Shown one piece after another: positions 10,884 to 22,476 of a stretch of 64,000 nt of DNA. The stretch's first letter is position 1. Every line of letters starts with the position of its first letter. The notes under the pieces are model-generated. The model was not told the DNA's origin, ran no database searches, and saw only the letters and a list, made by a program, of their open reading frames with translations. This stretch comes from Podospora pseudocomata (taxonomy: Eukaryota; Ascomycota; Sordariomycetes; Sordariales; Podosporaceae), in NCBI RefSeq assembly GCF_035222375.1, contig NW_026946363.1, positions 3,782,001 through 3,846,000 on the forward strand, in the 5' to 3' direction. The position numbers and the translations under genes were made by a program.

Positions 10884-13800
10884 TTATGTGATGGTATACC
10901 TCCCACTAGCAGGCGCCCTGCTCTCCGCATCCGCCGCCGCAATCGTGCCCTCCCTCAACAACCGAGTAAGCTCCGAAAGCGCGTTGCCCACCACCACCTC
11001 GGTATCACCCTCAATAAGAATATACAACTTCGCCTCCTGGCCCGGCCCGGGCTCCTTCCCGGGAGGATAGTAAGTACCCTTTGTGGTGATCGACGTCCCA
11101 GTAGCCTCCAAGATTTTGGCCACGTTCGTGCGGTTGGTGACTGCCCACCTGGCCTTTTGAGGGAAGTCGTTGATCTCCAATGTGGCATGAAAAGCACCCG
11201 CATCCGGACCCTTATTGTCAATCGGCTGGCCTGGTCTAAGCTGGCCAGCTCTCGCCAACCGGGCGTTGATTTCGCTGATGGCCGAGGCAGCCTTATCCAA
11301 AGCACCCCCACCCTTGCCCGCGCCAGCACTGCTGCTGCCAGCAATGACGCCGCTGCTCTTGATGACACCGTGCTCAAGCCCACCGCTAGCCTTGCCCTCC
11401 GCCGCCTCCGTCTTGGAGGCATCCCGAGAAACAATGGCGCTGACAGCAGCCTGGATGGCTTCCTTCGCCTTGTCCTTCTTGGTCTCTTCGTCCTTGTCAT
11501 CTCCCTTGTCTTCTTCCTCCTCGCCTTCGGCTTTGTGGGTTTTGCGCTCGCGAAGACGAGCAGCTTCACGCTCCTTGTCCAGCCTCTCCAAACCTTTGCC
11601 ACCAAATCCACTGGCGTCTTTGGCTTTGCCAGCCTTGACTTTCTCTTTCCAGGACTTGCGCATCTCATTGAGCCGTTCCGGGACAGGCTGCCCACTCTGC
11701 TCGAGAGCCTTGGCCACACCAGGAGCACAGTTCTCTTGCTCTTCGGTGATAAAAGTGACAGCTGTACCGGTGTTGCCTGCCCGACCAGTTCGGCCGGCAC
11801 GGTGGACATAATCTTCCAAATGGTTGGGGACATCGTAGTTGATGACCAGCTTCAGCTGCTTCACATCCAGACCACGGGCCGCAACTGAGGTGGCGATGAG
11901 GATAGGGCAGACACCCTTCTTGAAATCAGAGATGGTAGAGTTGCGATCTTCCTGATCTTTGCCGCCGTGGATGGACATGCAGCCGTAACCGCGGCGCAGG
12001 AGCTCTCGCAACAGATCGTCCGCCTTCTCTTGACGCTCCACAAAGATCAGGGCGCGAACGTCATCATCGTCGGCATACAGCTCTCCGAGAAGCTCCAATA
12101 GGCGGACAAACTTCTTGGACTCGTCAATGATCTCCACGACCTGAGTGATCTCGGGCGCCACGACACTGCGTCCTCCCACCGTGATTTCTACCGGGTCCCG
12201 AAGAACCTTTTTCGTCAGAGCGTCAATGATGCGAGGCATGGTGGCTGAAAACAAGATGGTCTGCCTATCCGGCCTGACATTATTGAAAATCTTCATGACC
12301 TGCGGCTCAAAGCCCATGTCAAACATGCGATCTGCTTCGTCCAGCACTAAATACGTGGCACGCTTCAGGTTGGTTACACGTCCAGAATTGGCGGCCAGGA
12401 GATCAATCATACGTCCGGGTGTAGCGACAATGATCTCGGCGCCACGCTTGAGCTCGGCGATCTGGTCCTTGATAGCATTGCCACCATAGGCAGCAACTGC
12501 ACGAAGCTTCAAAACCTTGGTAAACGGCAGCAGGTCGGTGTAAATTTGGGTGCACAGTTCTCTTGTGGGTGTCATGATCAGGGCGATTGGGCCATCGTCG
12601 CCGCTCACTGGGTCTTGATCCTTGATGTGACGAAGCATTGGGAGCGCAAACGCCATAGTCTTGCCTGAGCCCGTCTTTGCCACACCGATTACATCTCGGC
12701 CAGACATGATGACGGGCAAGGCTTGCATCTGGATTGGTGTAGGCTTCTCATAGCCGAGGCCTTCGATGGTGTCCAGGATGGGTCGCGTTAGGCCACACTG
12801 AGACCACTTTTGCACAGGTCTCGGGATATTCTTGCCAGAGACTTTGATGCCGTCCAACTCCAATCTAAGCTCGTTTGCTTCTTCCTCTGTCATTTGACTG
12901 AGCTCGAGCGGCTCAACCCAAAAGTTCTTCCGGATTTTGTTGAGCTCAAGCTTGCTATAGTCAATGACGGGAATGTCCTTCTTCTTTTTCTTGGCAGCCA
13001 TGGCGAGAATAGATGACGGGTCGGCCTTGTCTGCCTCGTAACCGTAATTGTCATCACTGTAGTACGCCTCAGGCTCAAACGCCTTCTTGCCGTTCGCTTG
13101 GTTGCCATTTGGTTTTGACGATATGCCGCTGTTTGGAACTTTCTGTTCCAGATCAGCCATAAAGGCATCCAGGGGATCAATCTCTTCGTCAACATCCATG
13201 GCGTTGTCAGCTGGTGTTGGGTCTTCCTTCTCGGCAGCGAGGATCTCGGAGTCTACCTCCATAGCCATGCCCTCTTTCTGGATGCGTTCATCGCGCCGTT
13301 CTTGGAGGATTCGCTGTGCTTCGGCCATTTCCTCCTCGTTGCGACCCAAGACAAGATCCAAGTCGTCCTCGACATCGTCATCGGCATCAGCATCGACATA
13401 TGGTGTAGTGTCAGCATTTTCTAAAGCGAAGTCCGGGAGCTTGACAAGTTTGCGCTTGATAATCTCCTCATCGTCCATGTCGAGCTTGCGCTTTGAGGTT
13501 GACTTCTGGTTGTCAGCAGCCTTCTGAAATCCGAACGTACTCAGTGTTCTGTTGGTGGGAAGAAGCCCGCCTTCCTTTTTGGCTACTATGGCCGACCCTC
13601 CCTGGTTGCTCAGTTTTACATCACCAAGTTTGACATCGCCCAGCTTGGTTGGTGAGCTGGCGCGGTTGCCCCTGGCGTTCCTGGCAATGGCCTTGGGGTC
13701 GAATTTGCTGACAAAAGCCTGAGTTAACGCCGGAGATGCAGCTGCAGTGGTGGGGGCAGGGCTGGTGGGAGTGGGCGAGGCCTTCGCAGGGCTGCTGGGG

Positions 13801-14611
13801 ACGGTGCCGCCGGCTCTCTGGTCCATAGCTGCGAGTAGTTTCCTGGTGCTCCCGGCTGAAACATCGGCCTCCTTAGCTTCCTTCATGGCGTGCTTCTCCT
13901 TCATGGCTTGAAGTTTGCGCAACCGTTCAGCCTTCTTTTCAGCTTCCGACTGAGCTGGGGTTGGTGTAGACTTAGCTGGCTGTATGGGCAAGATGTTGTC
14001 AGTAAAACCTGCGAAAAATGTCGAAAACCAAGGGAACATACCTCGCTGGGCTTGATTGGTGCAGCACTCTCTGCTGGCTTGGGTTGACCCCGGGGTCGAG
14101 TGCCATCCCCCCGGTCTGTTGAGCCATCCCGGCGGGGCCTGCGGTCGCGGGAGTCATCCCTCCTAGAACGGTAGTCTCTGTCCCCTTCTCTACTATCCCT
14201 ACCATCCCTGCTGCGAGGTCTTCGACGTTCTGGGGAGCGCACCCTATCAGGTCCTCTGTCGCGTGACCGTCTCCTATCACGGTGGCCACCACCCACACCA
14301 TCCCGACGTGCACCTCGGTAATAATCGTCATCTCGGCGGTCTAGGGAGCGGTCTCTCCAGCGATACGAGTCGCGATCTTTATCTCGGTCCCGCTCGCGGT
14401 CACGGTATCGGCGCTGGGAAAGGACAGACATGTCAGCACCACACTGAACCCTATCTCGGGGGAACCAACTCACATCTGGGCTACGGGAGCGGCGGCGGCG
14501 ATCACGCGAGCCATCACGGCGGTCGCGGTCGCGTCGATCATCCTCTTTCCGCTTTCGCGCAGCATGACTTCCTGCAGGAGATGGTGAGCGCGAGTCTCTG
14601 GGCCGAGCCAT
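10884..14611 (-). CDS. prp5: Pre-mRNA-processing ATP-dependent RNA helicase Prp5
   Basis: DEAD-box ATPase that proofreads the branch-site/U2 snRNP interaction during prespliceosome assembly in the nucleus. Three exons on the minus strand: 14611-14474, 14413-14042 and 13979-10884; 1201 residues. The first 150 residues are an RS/RD-rich tail of Arg-Asp-Ser repeats. Acidic linkers follow (about 390-500). The helicase core has a Q-motif phenylalanine upstream, AKTGSGKT (about 600), PTRELC, DEAD (about 715), SAT (about 746) and [10 protein letters not shown]. The C-terminal 300 residues are Ala/Lys-rich and end in a conserved block (about 1085-1160) that resembles the C-terminus of DDX46/Prp5. The order RS tail, DEAD core, long C-tail distinguishes Prp5 from other DEAD-box proteins. 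All introns are phase 0. The gene diverges from the mitochondrial HMG gene. Confidence 0.93.
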
Positions 14612-15443
14612 TCTGTGTGGTTTGACGGTGGCTCAGCAATAGTCTGTGGCGGTAAAGTACTTTTATGGAAGCAGTTGACTTCAAGTTAGTGTGCCGAATC
14701 AATGTCTTCGATCTTCATGCCGATGTGGACGTGGTGGCGCTGGATATGATGTCTACAAACTCCCGAGTGTGAGGACGGAGGAGGGTTTCGAAGTCGCAGA
14801 ACATCAAGTCACTGCAATGTGGACCGTGCTGGAGAAGTTTGAAGGTGGGACTTTGGAACACTGCACCGTGTTGTTTAACAGCTTTCCGTGACTTTCCACT
14901 GTGAGGTCTGGGCTTGCTCCTTTAGGGCATATCACAGTGCGGGTGAGCACGGTGGAGGTCAACATGACGTATAGACTGTGGTTCTGAGAAAGCACAAAGC
15001 CAAAGACTCAACATGATGTTGAAAAACTCGAACAATCTAAATAATATTCATAGAGCTGAAGTATCAGTCATATATCATACGCTTCTTTCAACCAATCTCA
15101 AGCAATGGCAGTCGTTTTGTGTGTGCATGTACAAGAGGGCATCTTCAACAAACAAGAATCTTGGCAAATAGTCCGTGCGAATCCTGTCCCACCTTCTTGA
15201 GACCTGGGTCGCAGGTAAACAGCACCACGGCTCTTGCTTGCAGCTTGGGAACACGGACCGCATCTTGGAAGCTTGGTAGCTAGGGTAAGAAGAAGCTGGC
15301 CAACCACCTCCCAGCATAAATCGCAATCTCCCCAGCAGCGTCACTGCAACAGCTGCTTGTTGCGAACCCCTCTCACTCCAACAACACCCGCCATCACCAC
15401 ACTACCTCCAATTGTAGCCTCAACTCCCACCGCCGCTGTCGCC
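14612..15443. other. Divergent promoter region, prp5 / mitochondrial HMG gene
   Basis: About 830 bp between the starts of two genes read in opposite directions. No motif stands out and no gene is recognised. Confidence 0.6.
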
Positions 15444-16452
15444 ATGCTCTCCTCCACTGGGCTCGCGGCTGCCCGCCGGGTCCGCGTCATCGGCATGCGC
15501 TCAGTTTTCTCGAGCATTGCCCGTATCTCGACCCGCAGCGCAGCCTGCCCCAAGGTCCGCGCGAGCGTTCGCATTGCCGCCGTTTTCAATCGAGGATTTG
15601 CCGCCGCTGCCTCCCGCTCAGCTACCAAGACAGCCACAGCCACAGCCACCAGGAAGACTACTACTACTACCAAGAAGCCGGCCGCTAAGACGACCACTGC
15701 TGCGAGGCAGAAGAAGAAGGCTTCATCGACGAAGAAACCCACAGCCAAGAAGGCTGCCCCCAAGAAGAAGACTGTCCCCAAGAAGACAGGGCGCCTTAAG
15801 AAGACTGTCAAGGAAGTCCCAGAAAATGTGAAGCTTTTCCGGAAGGTCAAGGAGCTGAAAGCCAAGGCTCTTCTCAACGAGCAGCCACGCGGACTCCCAG
15901 CAAGGTCGTGGTTGGTTTTCGTGCAGAAAAACGGTGGTGTACCAAAAGGTCAGACCGCTACGGAGTTCATGTCGGCTATGAAGAAGCAGTTTGCGGCTCT
16001 CTCGTCTGTGGAGAAGCAGGCTCTTCAGGACGAAGCTCGTGCGAACAAGGTGAGGAACGATGCGGCCCTGATCAACTGGATCACGACGTATCCAGTTGAG
16101 ACCATCGAGGCTGCAAACTTGGCTCGGAGCCATCTCAAGAGGCTCGGCAAAACAGCCAAGCTCTCCCTTCCTGACCCCCGCAGACCCAAGGGTCTTCTAA
16201 GTCCCTACATCATCTTCACGACTCAGCGAATGAAGTCTGGGGACCTTGACAACATTCCCCCCACGGCTAGAGTGGCTGCCATTGGCAGTGAGTGGAGGGC
16301 GTTGAGTGAGACTGAACGCCAGGTACGTGCCCAGCAGCTATACGACTTTTTCAATGTTTACTAACGAGGCTCGCCAGCCTTTCTACGAAGCCGCTGAGAA
16401 GGACAAGGAGCGTTACAAGGTTGAGAGGGCGTCTCTTTCTCCTTCCCCTTAA
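15444..16452 (+). CDS. mtHMG1: Mitochondrial HMG-box protein (mtHMG1/Abf2-like)
   Basis: Likely nucleoid protein that packages mitochondrial DNA, like yeast Abf2 and Podospora mtHMG1. Two exons, 15444-16322 and 16378-16452; 317 residues. The N-terminal 70 residues are rich in Arg, Ala and Ser and almost free of acidic residues, like a mitochondrial presequence. A Lys/Thr/Ala-rich basic stretch follows (about 75-135). Two HMG-type boxes lie at about 149-210 and 243-308; the second carries the typical RPKG...SPYIIF...W...ER..Y pattern and is split by the intron, with the small last exon completing it. Without the splice the frame ends early and loses the last box helix. The start is the first ATG ahead of the presequence. 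Family call is good; the exact symbol rests on resemblance to the Podospora gene. Confidence 0.85.
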
Positions 16453-16967
16453 ACGAACAGAGGAGAGAGTTTTGAGCCCTCCATCACACCGGCGCCATAG
16501 CCTAGCCAGCCATATTGGTGGCTTGAGCTTTGTGAAACAAAGTAAAAATGTGCAAAAGAAGTGACAACCTTGTGGCTTCTATCCCCCAATGAACATGCAA
16601 ATACAGTCAGTATGTCTACGACGATAGCTGGCGTTGGGTGTAGTTGGCGGCTGGGAAGGAGGCAGGAGGCCGGGAATATTAGAGACAGATGGGTAGCTCA
16701 ATGCTGCTAGGGGTGGAGGCAATATTTGGTTCTTTCGCTTGGCTCGCCGTTCAGTTTTCCATGGGTTTTTCCTTCCCAAAGTCGGGTATGTTCGGTCTGC
16801 TTTGATAGTGATGAGCAGATAGTGTAACTTGTATCAGGAACTGTACAATTTTCTTGTGTGCGGTCTCACCAAAAACAAACAAACGGATATCAAAATTAGT
16901 GTGATGTTGATGGGGTTTCGTTAGCCCCTTGGTGTACATAGGTCAGGTCATAACCATGTTTTATGTA
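16453..16967. other. Intergenic stretch left of the transposon
   Basis: Sequence downstream of the mitochondrial HMG gene, ending with the TA target duplication at 16966-16967. No gene is recognised. Confidence 0.6.
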
Positions 16968-17014
16968 ACGTGATCCACCATCGAGCGGGACACCCCATCG
17001 ACCGGGACACTTTT
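16968..17014 (+). repeat. Left terminal inverted repeat
   Basis: Begins ACGTGATCC next to the TA duplication and is the exact reverse complement of 18779-18825 over 47 bp. Inside this limit the two ends diverge. Confidence 0.97.
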
Positions 17015-17074
17015 CCAGACCACAACCACAACAAACTCTAAAATCCCATAAAACACTAATCAAATCAATTGCAG

Positions 17075-18728
17075 CTACTCAGCATCACTTGAAGCATCTG
17101 TTTCCCCAGCCTCTGGGCATGTCCTTGCATTGTGGCCAGTCTTGCGGCAGATGCCACAGTGCCGCGAACCCATCCGACGCCTCTTTGACGACCCTTCATT
17201 TCCGCTTTCGACGCGTCCTTCCGCTTCAACTACGCCCTTCTCTGCCATTATATCCCTAGCCTGGCTTCCATTAATGGCCCCTCCATCTTGGAGACGCGTC
17301 CGTTTGGCCCTCCGGCGCTTGGAAAGTGCTTCGTTGGCCTCCTGAAGTGTCCGTACCTCGGCTTGTAAAAGGGTCACCTGATGGGAAAATACCTGCATTC
17401 CTTTCGAAAGCTGATCAACAGCAGCTAAAATCGGAGTCGGAGAGCTCGACTGATGTCTTGCAATCCGAACTTTAATAAGGGTAGACTGCGAGAGGGCTTC
17501 GTTGGTAGTCTTGGGCGTCTTAAAGAACCAAGGTGTTGGTGGCCCATCAGGGGTCCCAGGGGGTTGGTGTCCGCAACTTGACATCTAGCTTCGAAAGGAC
17601 GGCCTGCGGGTCGTAGGGGATAAGTCCAGACCCCCGAAAACCCCCGAGAACGTTTTCTTGGGTGAAAGTCCGGCTGAAGGCGGCTTTGAACGCAAGGAAG
17701 AACTCGGGCTTCGTGATATGCGTGATCCGGGCTTTGATGAAGTGCTCGATTTCAGCACCGTACATCTTCTTTAGGACGCTATAACAACCCACATCGAGAG
17801 GCTGGGTAAGATGCGAGGAATGGGAAGGCAGACAAATGGTGACAATGTTATTCTCCTTGCAATAGTCCTCGAATTCGGCGTTAACATGGCTCTCATGGCC
17901 GTCGAGCACCAGCATCCGATATACACCCCTCCGACGGTGTTTAGTGTGCTCATCAAAATGCTGCAGCCATTCCAGAGCAGTCTTATTATCTGTCCATCCG
18001 TTGGTTGTTGTTGCGACGGCCCAGTCGTCAGGTATCTGATGTTCGGAGTACCAGCTGGCGAGGTGGAAACGGCCCTTCACCACCAAGAAAGGCGGCACCA
18101 CATACCCGTCGCCAGCAATAGTGCAAATCGCTGTCGCCCATTCTCGATTGCCCGGCTGAATAGCCTTTGGTTTGCCGACCCGATCGGAGCGCGTGACCAC
18201 CATCCCTGGCCGTATCATGCCCATCATAAAGCCCGTCTCGTCGAAGTTGTAGAAGTCGCAGTCGAGGATGCCGTATTTCGCACGCATGTTGGCAACCAGT
18301 CGGAACCATGGCTCGATAATTGCAGGATCTTCACAGAGGCCTCTTTGATAGTCATAGACGCGATTAAAACGCGTCTTTAACTCTGGACGTCGGGTAACGA
18401 AGCGGTCTGGCCAGTTCTTTCCGACCTGTCGCGCACCGCGTTTCCGAAGCAGGAGATTGGCCATATCACCCACGTCGACAATCCGGGGCGAAAACCCTCG
18501 CGAATCTCGGTCGAGTACATATTGAACAATCACCTCCTCTTCTATCGTAGTCAAATTCGAACGTGCGTTGTAACTGTCGAACTTCGCAACTCGGCCCTTC
18601 ATTCTCGCAGCAATTGTGGACTTGGGCACGTTGTATATTTCTGCGGCGCGTCGGATGCTCAAGCGCGGTGTTGATCGAATCGCATTGATCGCTAAAAGGA
18701 CTCGATTTTCTGGCAAGCTGTCGGACAT
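17075..18728 (-). pseudogene. Pogo/Fot1 transposase with one frameshift
   Basis: Cuts and pastes its own element. The main frame (18728-17547, 393 residues) has a psq/CENP-B-like helix-turn-helix region at about 10-120. The DDE core has D163 (in FDETGF), D276 (in LDGHESH) and D312 (in QPLDVG), exactly DD35D. The frame ends in a short unrelated tail. In the adjacent frame (17584-17075) the usual C-terminal region of this family continues: a helical leucine-rich stretch, a basic run and a CCHC zinc knuckle (CGICRKTGHNARTC). The break falls at a run of five G on the plus strand (17559-17563). A one-base slip there explains both frames, though a +2 change would do as well. The catalytic part is intact, so partial activity is possible. 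A sequencing slip in the homopolymer is an alternative. Confidence 0.85.
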
Positions 18729-18778
18729 TGTTGTGATAGAGAAAACGCGAATTGAAGTTGGGTGGTTATAGTGGGAGA

Positions 18779-18825
18779 AAAAGTGTCCCGGTCGATGGGG
18801 TGTCCCGCTCGATGGTGGATCACGT
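18779..18825 (-). repeat. Right terminal inverted repeat
   Basis: Exact inverted partner of 16968-17014; followed by TA at 18826-18827. The transposase ATG lies 51 bp inside it, so the transposase promoter must lie in or very near this repeat. Confidence 0.97.
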
Positions 18826-19089
18826 TATAAGATTTGTGCAACATTTGTGTATTGATATAGAGTCTCAAAATGCCTAATGCGATGTTTATGCCCAGCACCA
18901 TGCAATGATAGAATCCAGGGGTATCTTTCCCAACAATGATAGTCCAACGATAACCAGCCAGCGATGCCATATAGCCCAAATCCAGTTCTCCCCCCCTTAT
19001 CATGAGACAAGATTCCCTAATCCAACAAAACCTTATTCCTTCTTCCTTGCCTCCACCTTTCCGGTCCCCTTCTCACATTTCCACGCCGG

Positions 19090-20808
19090 TTATCGAGGTG
19101 CCATCACCACTACCGCCTCCCCGTCCCCTCCAAACCACTTCATCCCCATATCTTTCACTTGTCTTCTGATGGCTACATAGAGAAGGAGGTGCATGTGTCC
19201 AACCACGCACCCCCAACACCTGAGCCTCAGCCACCTAAAATCTTGATCTCGAGAGCAGCTTGTGCCCCAACCCGCGATCCCCTTCTCAATGTAGTCAGTT
19301 AGAAACATCCAAGCCGACAACTTCAAGTCTGCTGGCCACGAGGCGGTATCTACCAGCCAGTATCCTCGCTCAAAGGGGCGCAACTCCCTAGTTTGCGACT
19401 GTGGCCTAAACCGAACGGAAAGATCCAGCTCCGTAGCTAGTTTTGCCAACACCGGACTGATAACGTCCTCAGGTCTGAGATCTGTCTGCGCTGCTGGGGG
19501 TGAAGGGGCGTATATCTGTAGCTTGGACTTGTAATAAGTAGTCGGCTTATTCGAGATGAGTTGGACGAGTGGTTGGCGACGAGGACCAATGTCGCTGGTG
19601 CTTCTGGTTAGAGGTTGGCCAGGCTGAGGGTCGGCGGCTGTCCGTCTGCGTTTTGCGATGGGCTCTGAGTCTGCCCGAGCGAGGGCCGGCGGTTCTTGGG
19701 AACAAGGGACTGATGTTTGGCTAGGGTTCGAAGAGTACAGTACCGTCTCCTCAATGATATCGCTCGTGGACAGCTGTGATGGTTGTGGGGGCGGGCGCTT
19801 TTGAACACAGATGTCTGGAGACTGGGGGATAATTTTATTTGCAGGATCGGAAGGTGACGGCAGATGGAGCTCCTTGTTGAGTGAGCTGTGCGGTCGTGCT
19901 CGGAGTTGCCTGTTGTTGATTGGATCTCGGGTTGAGCCCGGATAAGAGCTTGACTGTGGAGGAATTGACGGGATTCTCAGTCGAGGTAGGCTTGGTTCCG
20001 GCACGCTGCTTGGCTGAAGTGAACCTATCTCTGGTGCTCCGGGCGCTTGACGAATGTTAGGTCGGCGAGGGCTCCTTCGAGGCTGCGAGCACAGGTGGCT
20101 TCCAAATTCAGATGCCGTGGCCAGCCTTTGAGATCTCCGACGAGCAAGAGGTGATGAGTCTACGTGCTGGCTATCTAGTGATGATGTGAAGAAGTCCAAA
20201 GCCCTTGATGGTGTGCAAAAAATCTCAAACGGTGGGTGGTTGTTCGGCATCGAGTCTGGGATCTCGCTGGGCGGTGCTTGCCATGACGACTGTGTCTCGC
20301 TGATACCATGTTCTGTTACTGGAACAGCTCGTAGCCCAGGAGAGTCGAAATTATGCTCAGCGCTCTGAAAAGACAGGATTGGCGATTCAATCCCACGGTT
20401 CAGTTGTGAGGATGGCGGCGCTTGATGAATTCCATATCCAACAAATTCTCTCCGGCTTAGCTGTGTGTCTCCTTCCACCTCGCCCCGGACACGGGGCTGG
20501 ACTTCTGTGACATTCGAAGGTTCAAAGTCAAGATATGCCCTCGCCAACGCTCGGTGTCTCACATCGTCGGCGGCTCTGGCAGGTGCAGCGATGTGCACCA
20601 GGATTTCGGTCTCAGGCCTCACCATGTGACCCTCCTTCATTCTCCGTCGCGATGTCCCTAATGGTAGATCGAGGAGTACGAATTGCTCATCAAAGGAGTG
20701 ATAACGAGCAAAGTGGGTATCAAGTCTATCTTGAAGGTGAACTGTTGATGAAAGGCGCGGTCGAGGATGATGAGAGCCAAAGACCGCAAGTCGCAAAGAA
20801 ATGAGCAT
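19090..20808 (-). CDS. Conserved fungal protein of unknown function
   Basis: 572 residues from the ATG at 20808, one exon. The frame stays open to 20835 but has only a TTG there. Two ordered ends flank a disordered middle. The N-terminal block (about 15-90, with LDTHFARYHSF and LDLPLGTSRRR) and the C-terminal block (about 450-572, with ERGYWLVD and CWGCVVGHMHLLLYVA) resemble a family I have seen in other filamentous fungi without an assigned function. The middle 330 residues are Ser/Pro/Arg-rich with SP and RRSQR pieces, suggesting phosphorylation and nuclear location. The true start could lie in a missed upstream exon, since residues 1-14 look unlike the rest. The gene converges on the transposon. 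Confidence 0.7.
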   Translation of the reverse strand: MLISLRLAVFGSHHPRPRLSSTVHLQDRLDTHFARYHSFDEQFVLLDLPLGTSRRRMKEGHMVRPETEILVHIAAPARAADDVRHRALARAYLDFEPSNVTEVQPRVRGEVEGDTQLSRREFVGYGIHQAPPSSQLNRGIESPILSFQSAEHNFDSPGLRAVPVTEHGISETQSSWQAPPSEIPDSMPNNHPPFEIFCTPSRALDFFTSSLDSQHVDSSPLARRRSQRLATASEFGSHLCSQPRRSPRRPNIRQAPGAPEIGSLQPSSVPEPSLPRLRIPSIPPQSSSYPGSTRDPINNRQLRARPHSSLNKELHLPSPSDPANKIIPQSPDICVQKRPPPQPSQLSTSDIIEETVLYSSNPSQTSVPCSQEPPALARADSEPIAKRRRTAADPQPGQPLTRSTSDIGPRRQPLVQLISNKPTTYYKSKLQIYAPSPPAAQTDLRPEDVISPVLAKLATELDLSVRFRPQSQTRELRPFERGYWLVDTASWPADLKLSAWMFLTDYIEKGIAGWGTSCSRDQDFRWLRLRCWGCVVGHMHLLLYVAIRRQVKDMGMKWFGGDGEAVVVMAPR

Positions 20809-21293
20809 ACATAAGAATGAAAGTATGGAAACCAAAAAGAGGAAGAAACTAAGATCAAAAAACTAACAAAGGCTGCCTTGCTCCCCGAGCTGCTTCCATC
20901 CTCCTTGTGATACCGACAAGTGAATGAGACGGAGCGCGTGTGTGAATTGCTGCAGAAGAGACGCGGGGTGCTCTACCTGCCTGATACGGCAACTAGGCAC
21001 GTACCGTCCCACTGGGACTAGCTTGCCTGCCCCGGTAACCGCAACGGTGCCGCGCGCGCAAGCCGCCAGCTCATCAAACGCGGTGAGGCAGGGCTGAGAA
21101 ACAGCTGATGGGTAATTAAACATTTTTTGCCCCTGTATTCCGCCTAAACTTGGGGGAGCTGTCCAGTGGAAAGGAGATGCCAAGATAGCTTCGGAACCAC
21201 AAGAAGAACACATCCCCAGCAATTGTCCATCCTCAACACCTCCCATCAAGCCCAAACCAACCCAACCCCTCCCCCGAAAGCACAACCCTCACA
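20809..21293. other. Divergent promoter region
   Basis: 485 bp between the divergent starts of the conserved unknown gene and the Erg26-like gene. No motif is claimed. Confidence 0.55.
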
Positions 21294-22476
21294 ATGGCGT
21301 CCGAAAAGAAGCCATCCCTCGGCTCTGCCATGGTAATCGGCGGCTGCGGCTTCCTCGGCCACCACGTCGTCCGCCTCCTCCTGCGCGACTACACCACCAC
21401 CTCCATCTCGGTCATCGACCTCCGGTGCACGCGCAACCGCCGCCCCGAATCCGACGGCGTCAAGTACTATGAAGCCGACATCACCGACGCCGACAAGCTC
21501 ATCTCCGTCTTCTCAGAAGCCCGTCCCGACGTGGTCATCCACACTGCCTCCCCCCCAGCCCAATCCAACGACAGCGTCTCCCACGCTCTCTTCAAAAAGG
21601 TCAACGTCGATGGCACCGCCGCCGTCATCAAGGCCTGCCAAACCACCGGCGTCAAGGCCCTGGTGTACACCTCCTCCGCCTCGGTCATGTCAGACAACAA
21701 GTCCGACTTGATCAACGCAGACGAAAGATGGCCCACCGTCCGTGGTGAGAACCAGACAGAGTACTACTCCGAGACCAAGGTTTGTTTCCCTCTTTCCTCC
21801 AAACCTCCCATCATCTTGCTAACACGTCCCCCTCCAGGCTGCAGCAGAAGAGCTCGTCCTCCTCGCGAACCGCGCCTCCCCCGCCCCCTCCCTCCTCACC
21901 TGCGCCATTCGCCCTTCGGGCATCATGGGCGAAGGCGACACAATGGTCCTCTACCACATGATCAACATCTACCGCCAAGGCCGCACCGGCGTCCAAGTCG
22001 GCGACAACAACAACCTCTTCGACTTCACCTACGTCGAAAACGTCGCCCACGGCCACCTCCTCGCCGCCCGCGCCCTCCTCCTCACTTCCTCCTCCTCCAC
22101 CGTCCCCCTCGACCACGAGCGCGTCGACGGCGAAGCCTTCCTCGTCACCAACGACTCCCCGGTCTACTTTTGGGACTTTTGCCGGGCCATCTGGGCCGCC
22201 GCGGGATCGCCCATGGGGACGGACCACGTAAGGGTTCTGCCGAGGGGTGTGGGAATGGTGTTGGGCTTCTTGAGCGAGTGCTTTTTTGCCATGATTGGGA
22301 AACCGCCTACGTTTAACAGGCAGAGGATTGTGTATAGCTGCATGACGAGGTATTACGACATTAGCAAGGCGAAGAAGAGGTTGGGGTACAGGCCGTTGGT
22401 GAGCTTGGATGAGGGGGTGAGGAGGAGTGTCAAGTGGACGTTGGAGCAGGAGAAGGTGAATGCTGAGAGGAAGTAA
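21294..22476 (+). CDS. erg26: Sterol-4-alpha-carboxylate 3-dehydrogenase (decarboxylating), Erg26-like
   Basis: Short-chain dehydrogenase of the 3-beta-HSD family that oxidises and decarboxylates 4-carboxysterols in ergosterol synthesis at the ER. Exons 21294-21779 and 21838-22476; 374 residues. The NAD-binding glycine motif GGCGFLG is at 16-22, the active-site pair YxxxK at Y158/K162 (YYSETK, ending exactly at the intron), and IRPSGIMG and FDFTYVENVAHGHLLA follow as in the family. A hydrophobic segment near 310-330 fits membrane association. Other 3-beta-HSD relatives are possible, but length and motif order fit Erg26 best. Codon use is strongly C-ending in the first three quarters and less so near the end. 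Confidence 0.85.

Larger units (their letters stand above)
16968..18825 (-). mobile_element. Pogo/Fot1-type (Tc1-mariner) DNA transposon, full length
   Basis: A complete 1858-bp element bounded by 47-bp terminal inverted repeats at 16968-17014 and 18779-18825 that match at every position, and flanked on both sides by TA (16966-16967 and 18826-18827), the target duplication expected of this superfamily. It carries one transposase gene on the minus strand with DD35D spacing. The element sits between the 3' ends of two converging genes, so it probably disrupts no coding sequence. The perfect repeats and nearly open transposase point to recent insertion and to little or no repeat-induced point mutation. 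Boundaries are seen directly; recent activity is inference. Confidence 0.95.

Noticed and set aside
17211-18374. ACGCGT hexamers inside the transposon
   Set aside because: They fall within transposase coding sequence and are not placed as promoter elements.
20809-20835. Upstream extension of the conserved unknown gene
   Set aside because: The frame opens only on TTG; the first ATG is at 20808.
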